This document shows positions 36,741 to 48,034 of a stretch of 64,000 nucleotides of DNA, piece by piece. The notes below the pieces were generated by a model. That model was not told the origin of the DNA, searched no databases, and was given only the letters and a program-made list of their open reading frames with translations. This DNA comes from Pseudorasbora parva. Its lineage: Eukaryota; Chordata; Actinopteri; Cypriniformes; Gobionidae. The stretch is from positions 47,200,974 to 47,264,973 of the forward strand of contig NC_090174.1 of assembly GCF_024679245.1 (NCBI RefSeq). The letters run 5' to 3'. Within the stretch, counting starts at the first letter, position 1. Each line of letters begins with the position of its first letter. The position numbers and the translations under genes were made by a program.

Positions 36741-38517
36741 GTGTGTACTATGTCTGTAAGGGGTATGGGGCTATGCTTGTGTGAGTCTTAAAAAAAGAAA
36801 AACTGCCCAGGACTAGTGTTGCACAATATTCCAGTACTAAAAAAAAGTATTGCGATACCCTGCTATTACAAACGGTATGATATGGACTTTTATTAGTACC
36901 GGTACTTTAAGGAGGACAGCGCCTATATGAGCTGTATTTCTTAATTTGCGTGGTTGTGTGACAGAGGGTGTCAGGACATGTGTGCAGAACTCTGTTTCCA
37001 CCGTTCACTAAACATTGGAAGTCGAAGAGATACGAGCAGCGCATGCAACAAACATGCGATCGCCATTCAGTTCTTTTGCAGATTATTATTTAGGTTTGAA
37101 TGGTCAAACGTAAGCAAAAATGCACGGTCTGGTGAGTGTTCAGGTATACACAGTCGGATATGTCTTTAGTGAACGTATACAGCTGAGGTAATTAGATCCA
37201 TGCAGGACTTAATACAGACCTTATTCTGTGTGATTAATTTTGGTCATCCCAACCTGTTGAGAAGAGAAAGGTTAGTGAATGATAACATGACTGATAATGT
37301 GATCTCTGTAAGGATGTTCACACTGGCATGCTATTATAGCAATAAGAGGAGGGAATGGTCAAAAACCAGGGCAGAAACATGCTGGCCAAGTGAATTTTTA
37401 GTAAAAAAAATAAAACAATGAATAGTAAGTTCTGTTGTCATATTATTTATATTATCTGTTTTTGTTTTTTTTACCATGGTATTGATTTAGTATCGTTATC
37501 GAGGTATTTTGGTCTGGAATCATATCGAAGTCATAATTTTGATATCGTGACAACACTACCCAGGACATATTTGACCCCTAAAATGAGAGGACACTTTATT
37601 TTGTTTTTAATTATTACCTTTTTATTATTTATACGTTGTTATTGATAATTTTCATGATTTTTATTTAAAAACAAAGCCTGGTTTGGTAGCTTTTTTTCTT
37701 TCTTTTTTTGCATTCTAACATAATTTTTATGATAAGTGCTTATCATGCAAAATGTTTCATTCTTTTTACTATACACTGTAAAAAAAAAAAAAATCCTAAT
37801 TTTACAGAAAATAACTACATTTATTTACAGTATTTTCTTGTCATTTTGAATTACGTTTAAAACTATGTAAAATTAAAAACAATATCTGTAAATAAACAAA
37901 TGTCTTTAAATTTGACAGTTATTTTAAGGATTATTTCATTAATGAAAAACTATAGTAATTCTTGTTTTTTATACAGCAAAATCAATATATTATTTATACA
38001 GTATTTTTCTGTTTTCATAAATAACATACAAATTCATGTAAAATTACAAACAATATCTGTAAATGAACAACTTGACCTTTATTTTAAGAATTGTATCATT
38101 AATAACTAATTACAGTAATTCTCACTTTTGTAACAATGTAACAATTTATGTTAATCTGTAATAAAATATTTAGCTCATCATATTAAAGGTTTATGTCCAT
38201 GCTAGCAATTTAACATTATTCTTTTAATTTTAAAGTAAATTTAGTTTTATATTTACATTGTAAAAATAAAACCATACTTTTTTTTTTACGGTCAAATGCC
38301 TGGCAGCTAATTAAACAAAATACATTTGTAAAAAAAAAGAAAAATTTGTAATAAAATTTTGGTTTAATTCTATTTAATTTATTTAAAAAAAAGAATTCAC
38401 ATAAAAATACTAACCATTGAGAATAATGGGAATCACATCTTTTTCTTTTAATTTTGGGGTGAAAATTAAAAGAAATTCTCTAAGTTTTCCTTTTCATTCT
38501 TGTTCTTCTTCTCTCAG
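36741..38517. other. tenm1 intron with a hAT element
   Basis: It contains the hAT-like element 36814-37558 and an AT-rich stretch from about 37770 to 38400 with repeated ACAGTATTTT/TTTACAG words that looks like another degenerate element. The acceptor is CTTCTTCTCTCAG. Confidence 0.6.
36814..37558. mobile_element. hAT-like element with an exact 8-bp target duplication
   Basis: It begins TAGTGTTGCAC and ends GTGACAACACTA, with terminal inverted repeats TAGTGTTG/CAACACTA. CCCAGGAC flanks both ends exactly (36806-36813 and 37559-37566). TAGTGTTG ends with an 8-bp duplication are characteristic of hAT transposons. No transposase is encoded in 745 bp. Confidence 0.85.
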
Positions 38518-38908
38518 TCTGTGCAGCTGATGTTACACAGTCAGCGGCGCTATACATTTGAGTATGATCAGACAGACTGTCTGCTGTCAGTCACCCTCCC
38601 CAGCATGGTGAGACACAGCCTGCAGACCTCTCTATCTGTGGGGTACTACCGAAACACCTACACCCCACCCGACTCACCCACCTCCTGCTTCACGCAAGAC
38701 TACGCCCACGACGGGCGCCTGCTCCAGAGCCTGTACCTGGGCACAGGCAGGCATGTAATCTATAAATATAGCCGAGTGGCCCGGCTGGCTGAGATCCTCT
38801 ATGATTCAACACTTGTCACCTTCACCTACGACGAGGCAACAGGTGCTGTTAAAACCATCCACCTGATGCATGAAGGATTCGTTTGCACCATCCGCTACAG
38901 GCAGACAG
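38518..38908 (+). CDS. tenm1: tenm1 exon e10: YD shell
   Basis: The acceptor is TTCTCTCAG and the donor is GACAG/GTAAGA. It reads SVQLMLHSQRRYTFEYDQTD, SVGYYRNTYTPPDSPTSC, LGTGRHVIYKYSRVARLAEI and FTYDEATGAVKTI, ending CTIRYRQT. FEYDQ and FTYDEATG are YD motifs. The 391-nt exon leaves one base of a Gly codon for e11. Confidence 0.95.
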
Positions 38909-39069
38909 GTAAGAGCAGCACATGAACAATATTATCTGAGAGACTCACTGACAGGATGAGCAGTGAGATCAAAATCTTATTCACAGTATGAGTAATTTTT
39001 CATTATTGTGTATGTTTTCTGAACCAATCTGTTTTAAAGAAATACTACGGAAGAGGATTAGGGCCAAGC

Positions 39070-39757
39070 AAAAAAAAAAAAAAAGCATCTCGAAATTAAA
39101 GTCATTATAATGCGAGATTAAACTCGTTAAATTTCGAGAAAAAAAGTCGAGATACAATCTCGAGAATAAACTCATTAAATATCGAGAATAAAGTCGTTCT
39201 GTTTCGAGAAAAAACGCGTTATATTTCGAGAAAAAATTTGAAATAAAACCTTGAGAATAAACTCATTAAACATTGAGAATAAAGTTGTTGTGTTTCGAGA
39301 AAAAAAGTCGAAATAAAATCTTGAGAATAACGCATAGCATACTGATAGAGGACATGGCAGAGTTGGATCACTTAGTCAAGCTATATTTCAGACTTTCTTT
39401 CAGTAACAAAGAAATACTATCAACTTTAGCTAATTATGACAAAATTATATTAATGTCCTCTCTCAGTATGCTATGCAGTGAACACTGATCGAATGCGTTA
39501 TTCTCAAGATTTTATTTCGACGTTTTTTCTCAAAATATAACAAGTTTTTTCTTCGAAACAACGATTTTATTCTCTATATTTAATGAGTTTATTCTCAAGA
39601 TTTTATTTAGACATATTTTCTCGAAACACAACTATTTTATTCTCGATATTTAATGAGTTTATTCTCGAGATTGTATCTCGACTTTTTTTCTCGAAATTTA
39701 ACGAGTTTAATCTCGCATTATAATGACTTTAATCTCGAGATGCTTTTTTTTTTTTTT
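39070..39757. mobile_element. Long fold-back DNA element with TCGAGA-rich arms
   Basis: Two arms of about 285 bp (39070-39355 and 39452-39757) are near-complementary. They contain repeated TCGAGAATAAACTCATTAAA- and TTTCGAGAAAAAAGTCGA-type units (given in part), bounded by A and T runs. The loop is about 96 bp and, with the arm ends, encodes a short piece, MAELDHLVKLYFRLSFSNKE. That piece resembles the N-terminus of a fish transposon-encoded integrase-like protein, by recollection only. No complete transposase is present. Confidence 0.7.
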
Positions 39758-39787
39758 TTTTTTTTGCTACAAATGCCAGTGTAGTCA

Positions 39788-40137
39788 AATTGGTTACAAT
39801 TTATTTTGATAGTCCACTTTAGACATTCTACTTACTATAAGTAACTTTGCAACTACATGTCAGCTAACTCATTAGAGTATTAGTAGACTGTCTGTAGACT
39901 GGTAGGTTACGGTTAGGTGTTAGGGTTCGGGTTAGGGTTAGTAGAATAAGTTGAAATGTAGTTGCCAATTTACTTATAGTCAGTAGGATTTCTGTTGGGG
40001 GACCGACAAAATAAAGTTTTAGTAAATATTAATCAGACAGTCTACAAATACTCTAATGACAGTTAGCTGACATGTAGTTGCAAAGTTACTTATAGTCAGT
40101 AGAATGTCTAAAGTGGAATATCAAAATAAAGTGTTAC
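39788..40137. mobile_element. Palindromic MITE (TTTTGATAGTCCACTTTAGA family)
   Basis: The left arm TATTTTGATAGTCCACTTTA, then GACATTCTACTTACTATAAG, is mirrored by CTTATAGTCAGTAGAATGTC and TAAAGTGGAATATCAAAATA. The arms are imperfect and about 120 bp each. It is non-coding. Confidence 0.7.
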
Positions 40138-40981
40138 TGTGACATTACCAAACAAATGACTCCTTTGAGTCGATTCTTTTTAATGACTACAGCACTATCA
40201 ATGTAGTTTGATTCCCAAATAAATTACTCTAATGAGTTGAATCTATTTTTTTAATCGAACTCTCTGGTTGTTTAGTTATGAATAAAATAATCTGTCTTAA
40301 TGGAAAGGTTAATAGTATAAAACAAATTCCCTAAAATATTTATTTCTTAAAATAAACATTAAAGCTGTAATCGTTAAATTCTTAAGATTCCCATTACTCT
40401 TCATGCTGTAAATATTTTGTCCTGTAAAATCGCCATAAAGTTTTTTTTTTTTTTTTTGGATTACTCCTGCTAATTAAATATAATAAAAATGACACTCTAA
40501 TAGCCATGCAAATATCTCTACCATAGTATTAGCGACATTTCTGCCATGACTGGGATACCAATTTTAACAAATTTGCAGAAAGCCAGGTACCGTAATACGA
40601 TTTTTCACAATGCTTAGATCAATTAGCAGAGAGACAGGTACCATGGCATCTTTGCACAAATAAACAGGTGAGGTGATAATCCTGTGAGACAGAGAGACGA
40701 GTAAGATGTGTGAACAGTTGGACAGGTAAACAGGTTGTACTCTTGCACCAATAAACATACAGGCTGACATTTAATCTTCCTTTTGTCACTTCGCTTGCAC
40801 TCCCCTCCTGCTTGGCTGATCAAAAAGCGCTTTGAATCCCAAACAGTCAACTGACAGTGGGGGAGTTCATCCAATCTCACACTGTGACGAAGCTGACTCT
40901 TGTTTTACCTCACCTCTGTTTGGCTGCTAACTTATCATTTTATTTATTTCCTTTTCTCTGTCTCTATTTTGTTGGATTCAG

Positions 40982-42202
40982 GTCCTCTAGTGAGTAGACA
41001 AATATATCGTTTCAGCGAAGAAGGATTGGTTAATGCTCGCTTCGACTACAGCTACAACAACTTCAGGGTGACCAGCATGCAAGCTATGATCAACGAAACG
41101 CCACTTCCGATTGACCTGTACCGCTATGTGGACGTGTCGGGACGAATCGAGCAGTTCGGGAAGTTCAGCGTTATCAACTACGACCTCAACCAGGTCATTA
41201 CCACGCATGCCATGAAGCACACTAAAATCTTCAACCCAAACGGGCAAGTGATTGAGGTTCAGTATGAAATTCTGAAATCCATCGCCTACTGGATGACACT
41301 GCAGTATGACAGCATGGGACGCGTCACAAATTGTGATATCCGCATCGGAGTGGATAGCAACATCACGCGTTATGCGTACGAGTATGACGCAGATGGGCAG
41401 TTGCAGACGGTCGCCATAAATGACCGCCCACAGTGGCGTTACAGCTACGACCTAAATGGAAACATCAATTTACTGAGTCACGGGAACAGTGCGCGTCTGA
41501 CACCCCTGCGTTACGATCTCCGTGACCGCATCACACGCCTCGGAGAAATCCAATACCGCACAGATGAGGATGGCTTCTTGCGTCTCCGTGGCAATCTTCT
41601 CTTTGATTACGGTTCGAATGGCCTGCTTTTGGGTGCCTGTGACAGAGACAGCGGACAGAGGGTATGGTACCGTTACGATGGGCTCGGAAGGAGAGTGGCC
41701 AGCCGCAGCAGTGATGGAGCACAGCTGCAGTTCTTCTACGCTGATCTGACAGAACCGACCCGGGTGACACACCTGTACAACCACAGTAGTGCGGAGATCA
41801 CTTCCCTCTATTATGACCTTCAAGGACACCTCATCGCTATGGAGATGAGCAGCGGCGAGGAATTCTATATAGCATGTGACAATGCCGGAACTCCTCTCGC
41901 GGTCTTCAGCAGCCACGGCCACGTGGTGAAGGAAATTCGGTACACACCATACGGAGATGTTTACCGAGATTCCAACCCCACCTTTTCCCTCGTCTTTGGT
42001 TTTCAGGGTGGCCTCTACGACTCTTTCACACGGTTGGTGCATCTCGGTCGGCGTGACTATGATGTAGTGGCGGGAAGATGGACGACCCCCAATCACGAAT
42101 TGTGGGCTGAGCTGAGTGTGAATCCCAAGCCGTTTAATTTGTATGCGTTTAGGAACAATTATCCTCTGGGAAACTTACAGGATGTAACCAAGTTCACAAC
42201 AG
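40982..42202 (+). CDS. tenm1: tenm1 exon e11: main YD/Rhs exon
   Basis: The acceptor is TTGGATTCAG and the donor is ACAACAG/GTGAGA. This 1,221-nt exon encodes the largest part of the YD shell. Visible motifs are [88 protein letters not shown] and YDLQGHL. It ends in the Rhs-core-like [23 protein letters not shown] and [16 protein letters not shown]. The YD shell forms a large barrel related to bacterial Rhs/Tc toxin shells. There are no stops or frameshifts, and identity to vertebrate teneurins is obvious. Confidence 0.97.
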
Positions 42203-43668
42203 GTGAGAAAGAAGTAGACGTTTTTTTATGTAGCTGCTAGATAAAACAGAAATATAATTTTCAGGGAATGTTTTCCCTAACTGGCTTCTGGTTAGGTACT
42301 TCAACTTGTGCAATATGATCAGATTCGCTTGTACTTTGTGTAGAAATTAGAAGCAGGGCCAGTCAGGTGAAACAAATGTCATGCTTTTGGTTTGGCTATG
42401 TGAGCTGTGATTGTGCTTTTATGCCAGTGGCATTTCCCTAAGGGGCAATAAACAGCACATGGCAGAGCTGAGATTCATTAGTTAGAGCCAAAGCAACTTG
42501 CTGTAGACTAATTACCAGCAAAGTCCCTCTCAAGCTAACTAGGGTCAAGTGTCTTGCTCGAGGCTACTTTGGCTTTAGAACAAGATGTTCATAACCCATG
42601 GTCAACTCGATTTTAGAGAGGCCCTGCTGTTTTTAACTATTAGGCTTTCCTGTAGCTCAACCAGTAGAGCGTGGCGCTAGCAACGCCAAGGTCATGGGTT
42701 CGATTCCCAGGGAAAGCAAGAACTGACAATAATGTATAATGTGTACCTTGAATGGAATGTAAGTCGCTTTGGATAAAAGCGTCTGCCAAATGTAAATGTA
42801 ACTATTAAGCTACCAGTGTGCCATTGATTGCAAAAGGGATGAGTAGAACAAAAAGGTTTAGTCAGTGTGTAAATACAGAGGTACAGAGGTCCAAATGCAG
42901 AGCTTCTGATTACCTTGATACTAGTGAAGACCAGACCAGCACTCCTTAAATTCATAGAGATCCACATTACCACCTGATAAATAACTTATAACTTATAATA
43001 AATTACTGATAATAAATATAATTAGAATAGGACACTATATAGAGCTGTTACTAAACAAATGAAATCATTTAACAATTAAATTTGTCTTTGCGCTACAGAG
43101 ATGATACAGAAGATGCTCAATTGGTAAATTACAAATGTGTAAATAATGTTGAGGATAATGTTTTTAAAAAAATTACTGAATGTTTGTTTAAGCAATATCA
43201 TGTTTGCACTCATGCTCAAATGTATGAAAACAGCTCTCATTTTTGTGATGTTGGTTATTTATATCACGTTATAAAACAAGAACTTGTCATACTTGTCAAC
43301 TTTTTGCAACAATATCTTGAATTTTGTGAGCATTTGTATGATTTTTCAGTGACATTTTTGACACAATCCCTAATTAATTTCTAAATTGGCACAAAAAATA
43401 AATCAATTTAGAAATAAGTTACTGATTGCATCTTAATCAGTAACTTTTACATCCAATCACATTAATGCTGTTAATAAATAAATCATGCAATGCACTGGCA
43501 ATTCAGTAATATCCCATGAGTTTCATGCCTATGAAATAATATCCTTATGTATTATTTTACCATAACCAGCAAGTTCTGAAAATCAACTTTAAAATCTAAG
43601 ACTTTCTTTATAAAACTTACCAAAAATCTTAAACAGCTTTACAGTATTTTGCATATATTTCTTCGCAG
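42203..43668. other. tenm1 intron with a SINE
   Basis: It contains the tRNA-derived SINE 42643-42798. The remaining sequence is AT-rich with no exon. The open frames after 42203 and at 43082-43384 are not joined to any splice signal used here. Confidence 0.6.
42643..42798 (+). mobile_element. tRNA-Ala-derived SINE with target duplication
   Basis: The 5' part (42644-42717) folds as a tRNA: acceptor GCTTTCC/GGAAAGC, D-box TAGCTCAACCAGTAGAGC, anticodon stem TGGCG/CGCCA with loop CTAGCAA (anticodon AGC, Ala), and B-box GGTTCGATTCC. It continues into AAGTCGCTTTGGATAAAAGC and GTCTGCCAAATG, a 3' tail type common in fish SINEs that follow L2-type LINEs. TAACTATTA repeats exactly on both sides (42634-42642 and 42799-42807). 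Confidence 0.85.
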
Positions 43669-43811
43669 ATATCAGTAGCTGGCTGCAGCTCTTTGGGTTC
43701 CAGCTTCATAATGTGGTTCCAGGGTTCTCCAAACCAAAGGTGGAGAACACAGAGCAAACATATGAGATGATGGCCACACAGATCCGCACACAAACCTGGG
43801 ACACCAGCAAG
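43669..43811 (+). CDS. tenm1: tenm1 exon e12: linker after the shell
   Basis: The acceptor is TCTTCGCAG and the donor is AGCAAG/GTAAGT. It reads DISSWLQLFGFQLHNVVPGF, SKPKVENTEQTYEMMATQI and RTQTWDTSK. Vertebrate teneurins carry the same WL..FGFQLHNV..G segment leading into the antibiotic-binding-like and Tox-GHH parts. The 143-nt exon ends in phase 0. Confidence 0.95.
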
Positions 43812-44302
43812 GTAAGTGGAGTTTTCCACAGTACAGCATTCATCACCAACTGGATGAATGAAATCAGGAGCTTCCAGACTCATTGCCAATTGGTCGACTC
43901 TAGTTTTAAAGTAGTTTACCTAAAAATGACATTTTCTTTTTGTTGTGCCATCATCATTTATCAAGTAATAATAATTATAACAAAAATAATAATGTTGGTC
44001 CAAACTCTTTGGACTTTTGGTGACTTTTCTCTTTTGAACACAAAAGTGATAACAAAAATGAATCAGGATTGGGGCCAAGTTTCAATAGCTAAAAAAAACT
44101 CTTAAAAGTATTATACAAGTAATATGATAGATATCTCCTTGACATATTTATTAAATTGGCAGCAATATCTAATAGAACTTACCAACTCAATCCGGCCATA
44201 ATGGTTAGTGTTTTTTTTTTTTGGTAAACTATTCCTTTAAGATTTAATTTTATGTACCAATCAAACAAGACTAATGATAACCATCATAACATCTCACCTC
44301 AG
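43812..44302. other. Last tenm1 intron, mostly a MITE
   Basis: A TTAA-flanked element spans 43906-44240: TTAAAGTAGTTTACC at the left and GGTAAACTATTCCTTTAA at the right. Only about 150 bp of the intron lies outside it. The acceptor is TCACCTCAG. Confidence 0.65.
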
Positions 44303-45064
44303 ATTGTACTTGGCATCCAGTGTGACCTTCAGAAGCACTTGAAAAACTTTATTTCACTGGATCGCCTCCCTATGACGCCAGCCAATGGGAAAATCGGAGG
44401 TCGGCAGGGCCGCAGGCCAATTTTCTCTGCCATTTCTTCAATTTTCGGCAAAGGTGTGAAATTCGCCATCCGCGATGGAGTGGTGGCGACTGAAATAATC
44501 GGCGTGGCAAGCGAGGACAGCCGTCGCGTGGCGGCTGTGCTAAATGGTGCTATATACCTGCGAGGCCTCCATTTCACGGTGGAAGGGCGTGACACACACT
44601 ATTTTACCAAGGCCGGCCCCCTGGAGGCAGATCTGGGAGTGGCTGGGGGCGGTGCCGGAGGCGGCGTCAGAGTGTTGGAGAATGGCGTGAACGTCTCAGT
44701 GTCCCAGATAAGTGCTATGGTTGGAGGGGAAATGCGCCGATTCGCTGACATTGTGCTCCAGCAGGGGGCGCTTAGCTTTAACATTCGCTACGGAGCAACA
44801 CCGGAGGAAGAACGCACACGTGTGCTGGAGGGGGCGCGAATACGAGCTGTGCAAGGGGCATGGCTACGGGAACAGAAGAGGGTCCTGGAGGGGGAGGGAG
44901 GAAGTTTGTCGTGGACTGATAAAGAAAAGGATGAGCTTATTGCAGAGGGCCGTGTCTCAGGGTATGATGGGTTCTACGCTCTGCCTGTTGAACAACACCC
45001 TGAGCTAGCAGACAGCCCCTTCAACATTCATCTGATCAGACATGTGGAAACTGGTCGCAGGTAA
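44303..45064 (+). CDS. tenm1: tenm1 exon e13: C-terminus with Tox-GHH domain and TCAP
   Basis: The terminal exon is 253 codons plus TAA at 45062-45064. It starts IVLGIQCDLQKHLKNFISLD, has a divergent stretch with GGRQGRRPIFSAISS, then FGKGVKFAIRDGVVATEII, EDSRRVAAVLNGAIYLRGLH, FTVEGRDTHYFTKAGP and a glycine-rich insert GVAGGGAGGGVRV, followed by LENGVNVSVSQISAM. This corresponds to the Tox-GHH-like fold, a non-toxic relative of bacterial toxin domains. The end, RVSGYDGFYALPVEQHPEL...NIHLIRHVETGRR, is the teneurin C-terminal associated peptide with a Gly-Arg-Arg amidation-type end. Confidence 0.95.
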   Translation: MVLGIQCDLQKHLKNFISLDRLPMTPANGKIGGRQGRRPIFSAISSIFGKGVKFAIRDGVVATEIIGVASEDSRRVAAVLNGAIYLRGLHFTVEGRDTHYFTKAGPLEADLGVAGGGAGGGVRVLENGVNVSVSQISAMVGGEMRRFADIVLQQGALSFNIRYGATPEEERTRVLEGARIRAVQGAWLREQKRVLEGEGGSLSWTDKEKDELIAEGRVSGYDGFYALPVEQHPELADSPFNIHLIRHVETGRR

Positions 45065-47103
45065 CAGCGGCACTTCAGCACACATCTACACGCCTACACA
45101 CCCCTTTATACACTCCAAGCTACCACATATCTCTTCAGCTTTTTTTTAAAAACCCCAACCAAACTAAGTAAGAAAGACTCTATTGCCTTTAAAATGTGAC
45201 AAATGATGGTATTGCTTTTGATTTTGCTTTCATTGATGCACTCTTAGCAAGTTCAGATTTTTCTTTTTTTTTCCTTTCTTGTTTTACAGTGGCTTAACCG
45301 TTCTTACAAAAGAACAAGCCTTGCTTGTTAATCTGAAGGCACAGAGAATGATTCACCTGTGACTGTTCTAGACATACAGTACATTAAGTAGTCTTCATCT
45401 CTAGACATGCCGATTCTCTCATCTGAGCGTGTACAGTAATCATTCGACTTGTCGAGCCAAACTGGTTATGGCATTAAATCTTGCAAACCTGAGGGTTGTG
45501 ATTATATTGAGCGCTGTTAAGTGTTTCCGAATTTTCAGACGATTTGCATTCCAGGATTTGCATAGAAGGCTTTCAGGGCCTTCGCAGTTTAAATGACCTT
45601 CCAGAAACCCGACGTTTCAACAGAGCTCTGGAACTGTCGACTTTACAACAGCGTTCTGGAGAAGTATCTGACTCAAAAACTGTCACAAAACTTAACCCCT
45701 CGGCTGCAAGAGATTTGCAGTGTTTGGAGTCTTGGCAAGAGCTCACCACCATCTTGTGTTGTTTCTGCTTAATCAGTGTTGACAAAGCTGAGAGAATTAC
45801 ACCGCTGCTGTTGAAGACAAATTTGTTCTTTTTTGCTAAAACTGTACAGTTTACTCTTCTTTTTTTTCCTAATGTAGAAATCAAAAAAAAAAAATATTAT
45901 GTATGTGGAAATTGTGCCTTCCTGGTCTGCTAGAAACGATCACATGAAACGGGCTTAGACATATCATACATAATCAACTCCAGTATTCATCACATGCCTT
46001 AGTTATATGCAATTAATTATTTATTTTTTATTTTAATGTATTTATTTTGGTAGGGAGGGGTTTGGCTAGCGTGAGCCGAACAACATGAATGCTAATGCCT
46101 GCAAGGTGAATTCTTGTAAACATACCCCAGGACATAAACAGTGGCATAAACATGTTCCAGTTTACAGTTAATATGCTGCTCTTTTTTATTTATTCTCATG
46201 TGATTTCACTCTTTTTCTGTTGCTTTTGCTGGCTGTACACTTCATGTGAAACTCCCTTCACGTGTCTGTCATTTCGGTTTCTAAGTGAGTGTCAAAGCTC
46301 CAGCGTTTTGGATTTATCCAGTACTTTGACAGGTCCTTTTTCTTTTTTCTGATCCCTCTCGAAACTAGTAGGAGGCCTGAGGAGGAAGATGTGTAAGGAA
46401 ATGAAAGAATCACCTGCTGAAGAACGGTATTTTTGTCTTTTCCAAACTATTAAAGTCTGCAGCACTGTGGGTAGACGTTCTGTGTGTAGGACACTTGATA
46501 TGGACTTGTATATCATTAATGGACTATTGTAGACTGTTTATAGATACTGGACTATTTATACATGACACTCAAAAGAATTAGGAGTAAATGTATTTTCTTG
46601 TGAATTCTGTGGATATGCTGTACCATCAAGCTTTGTAATCTTAATCTGAGATATATATTTGCACTGAATATAAGATGAAGAGATAAATGCATTAGACTGA
46701 ATTTTTAGAGCGTGCAAATATTTAACAGATTTGTGAAAGAGGTGCTCGAAGGCACGTTACGGTTCCGACATTTTGCAGATGTTCATTTCGATTGAAGTAC
46801 GGTTACTTTGCACGAAGAAAAAATATTGTGGCAGAAATATTTTTCTTTTCATCTTAGTTTGCATCTTTGTCATGATCACAATCATTGCTGAAGTGAAAAA
46901 GGAATATGTAATTTTTTTCATGATCAAATCATCTTCCTCTCTCAGAAGTCAAGTACTTAAAAAACTTCAGTGTCCTCTCCTTGGCCAAACAAGTTGTGGT
47001 GTATATTTGGCTGATAGGCTTTATGTACACAGATTAATGCAGTTTGTTAATCATGCCTATTTAAAAACAAAGTACTTTGGGCAGTGGCCTTTTTATAAAT
47101 AAA
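45065..47103 (+). other. tenm1: tenm1 3' untranslated region
   Basis: About 2 kb without a coherent frame follows the stop and ends in a candidate AATAAA at 47098-47103. There are AT-rich words such as TTATTTATTTTTTATTTTAA near 46018. The exact cleavage site is unknown, and an alternative signal upstream is possible. Confidence 0.55.
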
Positions 47104-47801
47104 AATGCAAAGTTAACCCTTTCTTCTGTGTTGTGACTATGTGCAAGTACTTGGACAGAACAGCTGAAGCACTTGTTCACTCCAGGGTGATATATGATTT
47201 ATTTGTAACATTTATTTTCACTGCAGAAATGCTTTTCTTATTTAATATTTTGGTCTTGTTTCCAGTCTAAATATCTACAAATTCCTAAGGGGGTACTACT
47301 GTGGTACTAAATGAAGTTTCCGTTTAAAATATGACCACAGAAGTGTTTTGTTTTACAGTTCAGTCACTAAAAATAGAATCTGCAAAAAAACGAGTTTTAG
47401 ACAGAAGCACTTTGTGGTTATCAAACTCACACTAGTAGACGGAAAATAACATCGCCATTAGTGTAGGACTAGATCTGACATTGTTCAAGGCCATTTTTCT
47501 TTATCTGTAGTGATCTATAGCTGGCTATCTGTATTTGCTGATGCTGTCTGCAAGTTAGTATTGTTGTGTACATTGCTATTTCAAGGTGGTTCTTCATTTT
47601 TTTTTTTTTTTTTTTAAATCCTCTGAACACACTGAAGAAAACTCTGTTTATTGGCAGACTGACAATACAATACCGGAGGGAATGGATCATTATTTAATAT
47701 GTTCTAACAAAGCATTTGTTGTTACAACTATCGTGGTATCTTGTTGATTGCATATAATTACTTTTATATTTGATATTGACCTAAAAGTTAACAACCATTA
47801 T
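47104..47801. other. Intergenic gap between convergent genes
   Basis: This 0.7-kb AT-rich stretch separates the putative polyA sites of tenm1 (+) and sh2d1a (-). It includes a T run at about 47597-47615. No gene or repeat family is recognised. Confidence 0.5.
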
Positions 47802-47807
47802 TTTATT
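47802..47807 (-). terminator. Candidate sh2d1a polyA signal
   Basis: TTTATT on the + strand reads AATAAA on the minus strand, 228 bp after the sh2d1a stop. It is a reasonable candidate for a short 3' UTR. Confidence 0.45.
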
Positions 47808-48034
47808 TCAATTTAAATAATTAAATGCATTACATTTGATCATGTTCCCTAATGTTTTCTCCCTCCTGATATATCTAATACACTTAAATACATCCTTAAA
47901 ATGTACAGCATTTTTACACATTTCTACAATTTCCCCTTGGATGAAGAGCCCCCACCCCTGTATCTCATACATAGAAATACCCCTGCATACATTTACAGCA
48001 GTTAGAAACTGAGGTGTTTCCTCCAACTTGTGTG

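Larger units (their letters stand above)
38909..40981. other. tenm1 intron with two fold-back elements
   Basis: It holds the long fold-back 39070-39757 and a second palindromic element at about 39788-40137. The rest is AT-rich. The acceptor GGATTCAG is preceded by a long pyrimidine tract. Confidence 0.6.

Noticed and set aside
41470..42096. 208-codon minus-strand open frame
   Set aside because: It is the antisense shadow of the large YD/Rhs exon.
42644..42717. A functional tRNA-Ala gene
   Set aside because: The cloverleaf is complete, but it runs into a SINE tail and is bounded by a 9-bp target duplication, so it is better called a SINE head.
44303..45064. A bacterial-type toxin gene
   Set aside because: The teneurin C-terminal domain is evolutionarily related to bacterial Tox-GHH folds but is part of a vertebrate adhesion protein with spliced exons, not a toxin gene.
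45544..45933. 129-codon open frame after the tenm1 stop
   Set aside because: It lies in the 3' UTR, ends in poly-A and low-complexity sequence and has no domain.
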